Shown here: positions 51,951 to 59,591 of the stretch, one piece after another | How the letters are laid out: each line of letters begins with the position of its first letter | Position numbering within the stretch: position 1 is the stretch's first letter | Assembly: GCA_002707785.1 (NCBI GenBank) | Contig: PANW01000065.1 | Span: 2,288-63,332, forward strand | Source: Cellvibrionaceae bacterium | Lineage (GTDB): Bacteria; Pseudomonadota; Gammaproteobacteria; Pseudomonadales; Cellvibrionaceae | Length of the DNA: 61,045 bases | Direction of reading: 5' to 3' | Position numbers and translations under genes: made by a program | Notes under the pieces: generated by a model | Database searches by the model: none | The model's input: the letters and a program-made list of their open reading frames with translations, nothing else | Told to the model about the DNA's origin: nothing

Positions 51951-52930
51951 ATCACGCTCAGAAATCCTATTATCACCTTGTCGCGACAGCAATTGCTGAA
52001 GAAGCCAAAGTTGTCACTCAAAAACAACAATGGCAGGCCTATATGATCTCGGGTAAGAGTTTTCCGTCCGATAGTCAGGCTCTCGCAGTTAAGGCTAAAG
52101 GCTTTCAGGCTGAAGCATCTAGCGCGCTCGCTCGCCATGATTGGAAGGTAGCAAAAGAACAGGCTGAAAAATCTCATAGGATCTATGCAAAACTTTTGGA
52201 AAACAGGAAATTTCAACTGACATTCAAAGTGGACAGTCATCGCAGCGGCTGGGATAAAGAAACCTACGGATGGGAATTTCCTGTCAGCTATCGACTTAAG
52301 CCACTGGGGGCCAGCGAGACTCAATACAAAGATTTCAAGAGTGGCGACCTCCTACCACAAGGAAAGTATGAAGTGGAAGTCCGTCAGCCATTAATGAAAC
52401 GAAAAGCGCTTGTCGTTGTTCTTCAGGATAATACCGAAGAGTCAGTAAGCCTTTATCGGGACTTCACTAAAGAGAGTTTATTGCGAAAAACCAGAAGAGA
52501 GCTGGTGAATTCTCTAGAGTGTGAGAGCGATAGCTACGGTGGGATCTACGATGATCATTCTGATTGGTTTGAAGAGGAAATGGATGTTTGCCATGAAAAT
52601 GTCAAGTTCAAGGAGTGTACTTTGACGTTCACCTTGGATATCGACGGTTATAAAAGGCGCCGTATTTGGCGAGATGGCGAGCGCTATTCTCGAAAAAGAA
52701 CTTACGACTTTGAAGGAAGGCATAGTGTGACCAAGCGTTTTTCTCGTAACCGTACATTGGCCTATGAATGGGATATGGGTGATATTGATATTACTGGCGT
52801 CATGCTCGGACAGATTGGTGGTGGGGCAGATTCTCGCGAACGACACAGTCTTTATTTCGGCGGAAGTTACACTGCAAAGAGAGCCATTGAACGTATCAAG
52901 AAAATTCGAGAGTTGTGCAGTGAAGGTTAA
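51893..52930 (+). CDS. C-terminal part of the Ser/Thr kinase in another frame
   Basis: A 345-codon frame that overlaps the kinase frame by 58 bases and reads as its continuation: upstream of its first TTG the frame is already protein-like (FNKDKGASKYQQGLDQALQ). The join needs one extra T at the TT pair near 51,842 (SYLFYTS then FNKDKG). The part has a helical TPR-like start (SAQSGDYEKSAKLLMSL), then a beta domain with a PEGA-like segment (LLPQGKYEVEVRQPLM) and a Cys-containing C-terminal region. With both indels corrected the gene would run 49802-52930, over 1000 residues. It is not likely to be a separate gene. Confidence 0.7.
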   Translation: MQSAQSGDYEKSAKLLMSLNHAQKSYYHLVATAIAEEAKVVTQKQQWQAYMISGKSFPSDSQALAVKAKGFQAEASSALARHDWKVAKEQAEKSHRIYAKLLENRKFQLTFKVDSHRSGWDKETYGWEFPVSYRLKPLGASETQYKDFKSGDLLPQGKYEVEVRQPLMKRKALVVVLQDNTEESVSLYRDFTKESLLRKTRRELVNSLECESDSYGGIYDDHSDWFEEEMDVCHENVKFKECTLTFTLDIDGYKRRRIWRDGERYSRKRTYDFEGRHSVTKRFSRNRTLAYEWDMGDIDITGVMLGQIGGGADSRERHSLYFGGSYTAKRAIERIKKIRELCSEG

Positions 52931-52999
52931 GAGATGTTTTCAGAAAATGGAGAACCATCTAGAAATCAGTAATATTATTCGCATTGGAGAGCAAACAAG

Positions 53000-53734
53000 A
53001 TGCAGATCTCGATCATGGCAAAACCGATACTCCTTGGGTTGATTGGCGGGCTATTGATGGCGTGCGTACCCGCCGTTGTGAAAGTCTATGACGCACCTTT
53101 GATCTACGGGCAGCTATTGGAGAAGGACACATTAGAGCCGGTAGCCGGCGTAAAGTTGCAACATCAACACCCTAAAGCTCTACCTGTCTATAGCGACGAA
53201 CAAGGCTACTTTCAGTTGCCGTCGATTTCCAGCTATCAAGGCGTCGTGCTGATGCCTGCGCATGCGCTGAAAGAATACAACTTTACGCTTACTATTGACG
53301 GTCGTGATTTCAACGAGACGGTAGATGCCTCTATGTTAATGCGCAGTGAAGAGATCCGTTTTGCCCCACTGTTGATTGCGAACGATCGACCCTTTTCTCG
53401 AACTTCCAATCTTCTACCTGAAAATTTGTTTGAACGAATGACGATCGTGCTGGGTGAGCAGGTTATCAATACTCACTGTGATGTGACTAAGTTGCGGGAT
53501 GGTTTGCTATTGGCTGCGAATCTGCATCAGCAATTTGAGATCCCCATCGAGGAGAGCTCGATCGAGCACCGACTCGTAACTGTCTATCCTCGGATGCAAG
53601 CGGATTGGAAGAGCTGCTTACAGGCGTTGCAGGTGGCGCCTCTAGAGAGCTATTTTCAGAGCGACGCTGATCGGTTCATGCAGTACTTGTCTGAAAGCAG
53701 CCGTCGTCTAGTCTCTGCCAAGGCAAGTGAATAG
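53000..53734 (+). CDS. Cluster lipoprotein, paralogue 3
   Basis: A 244-residue lipoprotein with lipobox LMAC (Cys22). Together with the genes at 33.8 and 34.7 kb it shares VKVYDAPLIYGQL, LEPVAGVKL, YSDEQGYFQLP, a beta domain of carboxypeptidase-regulatory type, and the CD pair in the helical tail (NTHCDVTKL). It is intact over its whole length and so gives the reference for the other two. ATG 53000 has GGAGAG eight bases upstream. It lies 69 bp after the kinase 3' end. Confidence 0.78.
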   Translation: MQISIMAKPILLGLIGGLLMACVPAVVKVYDAPLIYGQLLEKDTLEPVAGVKLQHQHPKALPVYSDEQGYFQLPSISSYQGVVLMPAHALKEYNFTLTIDGRDFNETVDASMLMRSEEIRFAPLLIANDRPFSRTSNLLPENLFERMTIVLGEQVINTHCDVTKLRDGLLLAANLHQQFEIPIEESSIEHRLVTVYPRMQADWKSCLQALQVAPLESYFQSDADRFMQYLSESSRRLVSAKASE

Positions 53735-53785
53735 ATGATGACAAGCGGGCTGTTTCGGCATTGGCAATGAAAGGGAGTATAGATA

Positions 53786-54055
53786 GTGCTAAAGGCGTTG
53801 GATTTCGAATTGTTCGGTATTGCGCTGTTGGTATTCGCGTTAGCCATTGCTGCGGCCTTTGCCCCTGTCGATTACCCCAACTGGGATCTGTGGCCGGGCT
53901 TGTTGGTTTTTCTATTTCCGCAAGGGCGTTTAATCACCCGTTTCTTTGACTACCGAAAAATGCAGCGCAACGCTGCGAACTATTTTTTCGTGAACCAATT
54001 GCTGTTGGGGGTATTCATCGCGGTGTATTTTGCCATTGTGCTGGGTAGTCGGTAG
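53786..54055 (+). CDS. Small membrane protein
   Basis: An 89-residue hydrophobic protein with two or three membrane helices (FELFGIALLVFALAIAAAFA near residues 7-26; LLLGVFIAVYFAIVLGS at the end), and a basic middle (RLITRFFDYRKMQRN). GTG 53786 is used, with AAGGGAG upstream. It is 51 bp after the lipoprotein and probably in the same unit. I do not recognise it. Confidence 0.55.
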   Translation: MLKALDFELFGIALLVFALAIAAAFAPVDYPNWDLWPGLLVFLFPQGRLITRFFDYRKMQRNAANYFFVNQLLLGVFIAVYFAIVLGSR

Positions 54056-54130
54056 TCAGGCGCTTACGGCGCGCTCGTGATGAACGCGCTTCAAGGCTAT
54101 TTTTGACGTCACAGCAAGAGATGCTCTTGT

Positions 54131-54856
54131 TCAGTACAACCGATTCAATTCTAACTGTTCTTTTTCTTCTTTCTGAACTAGCAAAAACTCAACCACCCGT
54201 TCACTGTCATCGGTGTCTTTCACGCAGGCAAGCAATCGGGATTCGCTGCTGGCAGCGATTTGTGACCAAACCACATCTAGGCTCGATGGTGAGCAACTGC
54301 CTATGCTGCGAGGTTTTATATTCGTGAGTTTTTCGGTATCCGCCAATGTTAAGTGAGAACTCAACAAAGGTTCACCCGCACAGCTTCCGTCAGAACTCTG
54401 TCTGCAGTTGCGATTGATTTCGAGGGCGAATGCACCTTGATAAAGCTGAGGGTCAGATGGATTAAGGTTGACGCCTTTCTTTTGTAGGGCTTCGCCTCTG
54501 AGCACACTGAAGGGCGTGCAAGTGCCCAGAAGGTTGCGACGTATATCGATCTCAAGATATTGCCCTTTGAAAGCCGGTGATTCCAGTTTCCATGCAGGTA
54601 TTGTCAGTACTTCGGCGTCGGCTGTGATTATCTCTACTTGCCGATCTCGGTTCTTTTTCGCAGGCAATAGTTTGGTGACTTGTGCAAATTGTCTGTCGTC
54701 GTCGGATGTGCAGCGCCCACCATCAGCGGCATAGAGCGTGTTTGAACACAACAGCAAAGCACTGACACAAGTAGCGACAACATTCAGTTGGTTTACTAAA
54801 CGGCGTAGATGGCTAGTAGTGGTGGCCGTGTCGCAATGTGAAAAAGGCTGTGTCAT
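54131..54856 (-). CDS. Exported Cys-containing protein, intact member of a pair
   Basis: A 241-residue protein with an N-terminal hydrophobic segment near residues 26-44 (signal peptide or anchor, ending TLYAADG). The mature part has CTSDDDRQFAQVTKLLPAKK, IPAWKLESP, IDIRRNLLGTCTPFSV, NRNCRQSSDGSCAGEP, IKPRSIGSCSPSS and LLACVKD, that is, about six cysteines. It is a close paralogue of the broken gene at 55653-56371. The start is in a leader AGCAGGAAGC shared with that paralogue. A shared promoter-like element is 63 bases upstream. Confidence 0.68.
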   Translation of the reverse strand: MTQPFSHCDTATTTSHLRRLVNQLNVVATCVSALLLCSNTLYAADGGRCTSDDDRQFAQVTKLLPAKKNRDRQVEIITADAEVLTIPAWKLESPAFKGQYLEIDIRRNLLGTCTPFSVLRGEALQKKGVNLNPSDPQLYQGAFALEINRNCRQSSDGSCAGEPLLSSHLTLADTEKLTNIKPRSIGSCSPSSLDVVWSQIAASSESRLLACVKDTDDSERVVEFLLVQKEEKEQLELNRLY

Positions 54857-54918
54857 AGGGGCTTCCTGCTATGTGTACGTCGATTTATGCGAACCTACGC
54901 GTTGATGGTTATTCTGCC

Positions 54919-54944
54919 TAGACGGACAGATGTTCAAAGATAAC
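54919..54944 (-). promoter_or_regulatory. Shared TGTCC-type promoter-like element (secreted Cys protein)
   Basis: TGTCCGTCTA at 54919-54928 on the minus strand with GTT 16 bases upstream (54942-54944). It points to the gene starting at 54856. This is the only copy with G at the sixth position. Confidence 0.48.
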
Positions 54945-55091
54945 CGATAGTTGGATGGAAATTCCCTAGAACGTGAATCTTGGGCTGTGGCATGCTGGAA
55001 AAGTAGCGAGCTTTATGCTCGTATCTACCGAATATCCATCTAACACCCTATTCTCTCTATCTCGTCTAAGTCTCTAAGCCCGGAACCGCAA

Positions 55092-55520
55092 TTAGTCTAA
55101 TTTACTTTCCCGCAGATCGACCAGTTGTTCCCAGCCGGGGTACTTGCGTATGTTCTCCATGGCGTCGTGGGCTCGCTTCATTTCGCGCTCGTATTCTTGT
55201 CTGGCGTCTTCGCTGAATGTCTTAATGATTGCGTAATGCTCATTGGTAGTTCGTTTGTTTTCGTGTTTGGCGAATTCCAACACCATTGAATAGCATACAT
55301 CGTTCATCGAGGTATTGATTTCTTCGGTACGTAGGACACATTTGTTGGCTGTGTAGGCTAGATCGCGGGCATAAGATGTGTATTCATTTTCCCTTTCTGT
55401 GTATTCATCGGGAAAGAACGCGTCAGCCATCATATTCGCCCACTCTTCGTCGGACATTTGAGGTTCAGCTGTACAGCAAAAGGTGATAGATAGAGCTGCG
55501 ATCGTGACTAGATTCTTCAT
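55092..55520 (-). CDS. Hypothetical exported protein
   Basis: A 142-residue protein with a signal-like N-terminus (MKNLVTIAALSITFCCTAEP). The CC pair could be a non-canonical lipobox but the preceding ITF does not fit well. The mature part is charged and helical (MSDEEWANMMADAFFPDEYT, then DARQEYEREMKRAHDAME). ATG 55520 has AAGG eight or nine bases upstream; a longer frame to 55583 is less likely. It follows the broken paralogue on the same strand and may share its promoter. Confidence 0.55.
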   Translation of the reverse strand: MKNLVTIAALSITFCCTAEPQMSDEEWANMMADAFFPDEYTERENEYTSYARDLAYTANKCVLRTEEINTSMNDVCYSMVLEFAKHENKRTTNEHYAIIKTFSEDARQEYEREMKRAHDAMENIRKYPGWEQLVDLRESKLD

Positions 55521-55652
55521 TTGGTTGCCTTGTGTAGAGTGCTCACAGTGTGAGTAGAATTTTCGTTTACTAATGATCTTCATTGAAAACGCTATTTTTT
55601 AAATACTTGAAAAGCGTCATTGGGTCGCTGCTGATCGAGGTAACGCCTTGGC

Positions 55653-56371
55653 TCAATAGATTTTGGAGAGCACCATCCGCTCGAACTTCTCTGCTGGATA
55701 GAGTAGGAATTCTATTGCTGTTTCTCTGTGGTTTGTGCTTTTGGCGCAGGCAATCAATTTGTGATCCTTACTGGCAGAAACCTCTGACCAAATTTTTTCA
55801 AGGGTGGCGGGCGAGCAGTTTGCGAGCGTACGAGGCTTAATTTGCTCAAGCTTTTCCTTATCGGCCACAGATAATAGATTACTGACTTGAGGCTCCTCCT
55901 GACATTGTGACTCGTTAGGACAGTTTTGGTTGATGTTGAGAATAAAGGCACCGGCGTAAGCTTGTTTGGGGCTGGGATTAAAGCTGAAACCGCTTTTTAC
56001 CAAGGGTTCAACATTGACGATACTGAATGGTTCTCAAACCCCAAGCCTATCTCGACGAATCTGGATCTTAACGTATTGCTTCTCGGGGGTAGCTGCTTGA
56101 AGTTGCCATGCAGGTATCGTGACGGTTTCATTTGATGCAGTTTTCAGCAAAACTTGTGCTTTCCGGCTCTCAGTGGCCGGCAGGTGTTTCACCACTTGAG
56201 CAATCTCTCGATCATCTCTTTCTGTGCACTGCTTGGCCGTCTCAGCGTGCAGTCCCATGGAAGTAAGCAACACGGCGCCGACCACACTGGATGTTAGCGC
56301 TCTGGTGTTTATCTGCCCGTATAGTCTTCTAGCTGTTTTTAGGATTGTATCCAGAGTGGTGAGTAGGGCAT
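55653..56371 (-). pseudogene. Broken paralogue of the exported Cys protein (in-frame TGA plus frameshift)
   Basis: The minus strand encodes a paralogue of the 54131-54856 protein: QCTERDDREIAQVVKHLPA, IPAWQLQA, IQIRRDRLG, then PFSIV, SFNPSPKQAYAGAFIL, CPNESQC, IKPRTLANCSPA, LIACAKS. A TGA at 56034-56036 stands exactly where the intact paralogue has Cys (LGTCTPFSV). The 5' end also needs one extra C near 56,343 to join ATG 56371, which has AGGAAG seven bases upstream and the shared leader, with the RRLYGQINT helix. Two lesions make it likely inactive; selenocysteine is the less likely alternative for the TGA. Confidence 0.65.
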
Positions 56372-56429
56372 AAACAAGCTTCCTGCTGTGATGGTGGCGT
56401 GCTTAGAGAGTGATAGTGACTGTATTTTA

Positions 56430-56455
56430 TAGAGGGACAGAAGGATAAAAGTAAC
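56430..56455 (-). promoter_or_regulatory. Shared TGTCC-type promoter-like element (broken paralogue)
   Basis: TGTCCCTCTA at 56430-56439 on the minus strand with GTT 16 bases upstream (56453-56455). It points at the gene starting at 56371. Together with the next element it forms a divergent pair. Confidence 0.5.
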
Positions 56456-56531
56456 AGATTGATACCAATTGACTCAATAGTATGTTCCTTTTTTAAAGAA
56501 GCGCTAGGACTAGCAAGTCTATGGCTTGAGT

Positions 56532-56557
56532 GTTTATAAACGGGATCTGTCCCTCTT
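56532..56557 (+). promoter_or_regulatory. Shared TGTCC-type promoter-like element (secreted protein at 56.7 kb)
   Basis: TGTCCCTCTT at 56548-56557 with GTT 16 bases upstream at 56532. The next plus-strand gene begins about 106 to 130 bases downstream. Confidence 0.48.
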
Positions 56558-56685
56558 AATAGATGGTATGGTATGAATGATACGAGTTTTCGGAGTATCT
56601 CGGCATGTTAGCGCAGCGGGTTGATTGAGTGGAGGGTACAGGATTGATTATTAGGAGCCGCCATGACCTATGTAAAATTTGTCGG

Positions 56686-57234
56686 ATGATAGGGCTGTGG
56701 ATTTTTCTTTACCTTTGTTCAGCATCCATGGCAGAGACATTGGATGATGTAGATAGCGATAAGGTGATGCTGTCGCCTCAAGCGGTCGGTCAAATACCGT
56801 TCAATATCACCAAGGAGAAACTTCAAACTCTGGATGGCGTCACGCCGATTTCCGCTTCTACGGATGAGCCATCGGCCTGTGAGTATGTCGGTATTAACGA
56901 ATGGCCAGGGATCTACCTAATGATCTATGAGGGGCGAGTTGTTCGAGCCGACGTGTCGACGGATATGGCTGAGAAGGTTTCTCTCTACGCAGCTGATAGC
57001 TTACTTCCAAGCATTCACTATCTGCGCACTCTAAAGCCGAGCATTAATCAGCTACGGGAGCGGTTTCCAGAGTTGACCATTCAGCCTCATGCCTATTTTG
57101 GTTTAGGTGTTTATTTGATTTACTCCGATCCCGAGAGCGAGTTTGCTTTGGTGATCGAATATGCCGAAGGCAAAGTGCTGGGGCTGCGGGCAGGAATGCT
57201 GCCCAATGTCCTTTGGGTTGAGGGTTGTTCTTAG
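56686..57234 (+). CDS. Hypothetical exported protein with CxYV and GRVVRADV elements
   Basis: A 182-residue protein from ATG 56686 with signal peptide MIGLWIFLYLCSASMAETL. The mature part has SACEYVGINEWPGIYLMIYE followed by GRVVRADV, a pattern found in several small bacterial secreted proteins of unknown function, then a closing RAGMLPNVLWVEGC. A better start may be ATG 56663 (AGGAG five bases upstream): it would encode MTYVKF and join the signal peptide if the T3 run at 56,679 were T4. So the start region shows the same one-base homopolymer pattern as several neighbours. Confidence 0.6.
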   Translation: MIGLWIFLYLCSASMAETLDDVDSDKVMLSPQAVGQIPFNITKEKLQTLDGVTPISASTDEPSACEYVGINEWPGIYLMIYEGRVVRADVSTDMAEKVSLYAADSLLPSIHYLRTLKPSINQLRERFPELTIQPHAYFGLGVYLIYSDPESEFALVIEYAEGKVLGLRAGMLPNVLWVEGCS

Positions 57235-57325
57235 TTGGGGTCGCAGAATGTTCACTGATGAGCGTTGGGGAAGTTGGCCAATAAATGATCGACTCATAAA
57301 TTTCTATTTATCAAGGATGTTCCAT

Positions 57326-57922
57326 ATGGTCCGCAAAGTTTCGCGATCTTCGTTGTTGGTTAAAACTTTACTCGCCTATCTTTTGTTGGGTTTGGCTCTC
57401 GCATCATCTGCCGAGGAGGTGAGTTCCAAACTGCTGTCTTTGGCAAAGTTTGATCATCCGGTTCGCTTATTTACCGTCGTGGATTCTGAAGCGCACAGTA
57501 ACCTTACTCGGTATCAATCCCTTGATATGGGCCAACGCATGGAGGCTACAGAACTACAACAGCTACTTCGGGACACCGAAAAGCCAGCGGCTCTGTTTAT
57601 TGAGAGGCAAGTTGAACAACGAGTGTTACATCTGGTGTTTTTTGAGAGGGGCGCAGAGAATGCCGCATCAGGAATCGCCGAGCAAAATGTTATGCATCGT
57701 GCCCGCCGCGTCTTTAGCCAAGTGATTTCCAGTTCTGATGTCAGCACGTTGGATTCTCTAGAGCTTATTTGGAATGCCGAGCAAAGTACTCGAGTGCAGC
57801 TAGCCTTTACCCAAACCAGCTTGCCGAGCGAAAATGATCGTAATTTTATGCCGGGTCCACCACTGAGGTTCTATTTTCAATACGATAGAGGGCTGGGGCA
57901 CTATCGCCGTATTGAAGACTAA
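57326..57922 (+). CDS. Hypothetical exported protein
   Basis: A 198-residue protein with a clear signal peptide (MVRKVSRSSLLVKTLLAYLL, cleavage near LASSA). The mature part is mixed alpha/beta with no cysteine: KFDHPVRLFTVVDSEAHSNL, ALFIERQVEQRVLHLVFFER, FMPGPPLRFYFQYDRGLG. ATG 57326 has AAGGA eight bases upstream. It lies 91 bp after the preceding secreted protein. The family is not recognised. Confidence 0.6.
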   Translation: MVRKVSRSSLLVKTLLAYLLLGLALASSAEEVSSKLLSLAKFDHPVRLFTVVDSEAHSNLTRYQSLDMGQRMEATELQQLLRDTEKPAALFIERQVEQRVLHLVFFERGAENAASGIAEQNVMHRARRVFSQVISSSDVSTLDSLELIWNAEQSTRVQLAFTQTSLPSENDRNFMPGPPLRFYFQYDRGLGHYRRIED

Positions 57923-57991
57923 CTCAAAAATGCCTTTGAGAGAGTTAGATCCGAGGGTCGTGCGAATCCCTGCCGATGCCAAACTCGTTCT

Positions 57992-58032
57992 ATGGCTCAT
58001 GGCTCATGGCTCATGGCTCATGGCTCATGGCT
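57992..58032. repeat. Tandem 7-bp repeats (ATGGCTC), five and a partial copy
   Basis: ATGGCTC occurs five times in register from 57992 to 58026, with a sixth copy differing in the last base (ATGGCTG). The array is in the gap between two genes, 125 bp before the parallel beta-helix gene. A reading frame through it (repeats of MAHGSWL type) is not considered coding. It resembles in unit length the AACGGAT array at 49682. Confidence 0.85.
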
Positions 58033-58157
58033 GATTCTGGTCTCACTCGATGGCCGAATAATAGCCATTTATTGTCCTTGGAGAGTGCGTCAGAGTTCTC
58101 GCTCAGCGCGGTATCATCTATGCTAGTGTCAGCAAAGGATTATGCAGAGACAGGATC

Positions 58158-59561
58158 ATGTTCAAACTAAAGGCGATTGTCGCCTTCGGGGTACTAGTAG
58201 CGGCGATTATCGCGACTTTATTCGTGTTGGTTGATCGCCCTTTGGATCGTAAGCAATTGGCTGCTTGGGTGCATCACTGGCAGCATGATGGTACGGATGT
58301 TTCGGTCAATGTGGCGGCTGTCATTGATCAATGGCAGCGGCAGCAACAAGCGGCGGTACGGGAGTCTATGGTCTCCGCTATTGAACCTCTACGCTTGGTG
58401 CCTGTGAACGATGAAGCTACATTGCTAGCCGCTATACGTTCTGCTCAACCGGGAGACCGAATCCTCTTGGCGCCTGGCCAATACGCTTTCTCTGGCAAAT
58501 CCATCGCGATTAAAGCTCCCGCGCAGGTGGATCATCCCATTACTATTGCCGCGGCCGAGCCTTGGCAATCGGTACTACGTTTTAACTTGATTGAAGGCTT
58601 TTGGGTGAATGCCCCTTACTGGCAGTTTGAAGGGTTGGTGATTGAGGGAAGCTGTGAAAACGACAATCGTTGCGAACATGCCTTCCACGTGGTGGGTGAA
58701 GGCAAGTCTACTGGTATTGCCCACAATAGAATCACTGACTTCAATGCAGCGATTAAAATCAATGCCAATCGAGCGGGGGTGACGCCGGATTTTGGCGTGA
58801 TTGAAAACAATTTCATTGGCAATGGTCGTCCCCGTCAAACTCGTAAATCGGTGGTCGGGGTTGATGGGGTAGCGGTCAATAACTGGCGTGTTGCGGGCAA
58901 TGTCATTGCCAACTTCCAGAAGGCTAAAGGTGACAAGATAAGCAGCGGAGCATTTTTTAAAGGCGGGGGAAGTTTCAATCGCTTTGAACGAAACTTAGTG
59001 ATGTGTGCCGATCGTGTGTCTATGGATTATGTGCAAATTGGCTTGTCATTGGGTAATGGCGGAACCTACGCAGCCGCTTGCCGCGGTGGTCGATGTCAAT
59101 ACGAACAGAGTGACAGTGATATTGTTGGCAATTTGATTGTTAATTGCTCTGATGTGGGGGTTTATCTGAATCGGGCGGCTCGCTCGACCATTGCTAACAA
59201 CACGCTCTATTCTACACTGGGTATAGATGTACGATTTACAGAATCCAGTGCCGTGATTGCCAATAATCTTCTGAGTGGTCGCATTAAAGAGCGCGACGGT
59301 GGCGACATTACATTGGCACAAAGTAATCGCCGATTAAGCGTGGACAGCCTATGGGGGCAGAGTTTTTCAAGGGTGTTTCGAGCGCCTGAAAAACTCGATT
59401 TTAGCCTGCGCAGATCGGAGCAAAATGTCGCCATGCAGGGGGTGGACAATCGCGACTATCTCAGTGATATTTGTGGTGTAAAACCTACTAACGGCGACCT
59501 CAAGGGATTCGTGGGGGCATTTGATCCACACAGCGACAATCAGTGTTTTGCGATAGAGTAG
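58158..59561 (+). CDS. Exported right-handed parallel beta-helix protein
   Basis: A 467-residue protein with an N-terminal membrane anchor or signal (about residues 5-25). A predicted PL6/chondroitinase-B-like parallel beta-helix follows: IRSAQPGDRILLAPGQYAF near 95, VLRFNLIEGFWVNAPYWQFE, GVIENNFIGNGRPR, NNWRVAGNVIANFQ, FNRFERNLVM, NLIVNCSDVGVYLNRA, STIANNTLYST, VIANNLLSG. Six to eight cysteines. Members bind or cleave polysaccharides; a catalytic pair could not be confirmed. It has no convincing shared promoter element (a weak TGTCCTTGGA lies at 58073). Confidence 0.7.
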   Translation: MFKLKAIVAFGVLVAAIIATLFVLVDRPLDRKQLAAWVHHWQHDGTDVSVNVAAVIDQWQRQQQAAVRESMVSAIEPLRLVPVNDEATLLAAIRSAQPGDRILLAPGQYAFSGKSIAIKAPAQVDHPITIAAAEPWQSVLRFNLIEGFWVNAPYWQFEGLVIEGSCENDNRCEHAFHVVGEGKSTGIAHNRITDFNAAIKINANRAGVTPDFGVIENNFIGNGRPRQTRKSVVGVDGVAVNNWRVAGNVIANFQKAKGDKISSGAFFKGGGSFNRFERNLVMCADRVSMDYVQIGLSLGNGGTYAAACRGGRCQYEQSDSDIVGNLIVNCSDVGVYLNRAARSTIANNTLYSTLGIDVRFTESSAVIANNLLSGRIKERDGGDITLAQSNRRLSVDSLWGQSFSRVFRAPEKLDFSLRRSEQNVAMQGVDNRDYLSDICGVKPTNGDLKGFVGAFDPHSDNQCFAIE

Positions 59562-59591
59562 TCGCGAATCGGCAAAGAGCGAGGGAATGGT

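Noticed and set aside
58073-58082. TGTCCTTGGA before the parallel beta-helix gene
   Set aside because: Eight of ten positions match but GTT is absent at the right distance; left out of the regulon.
57976-58170. Small plus-strand frame through the heptamer array
   Set aside because: The translation is only the repeat (MAHGSWL type) and has no homology-like features; the array is best seen as noncoding.
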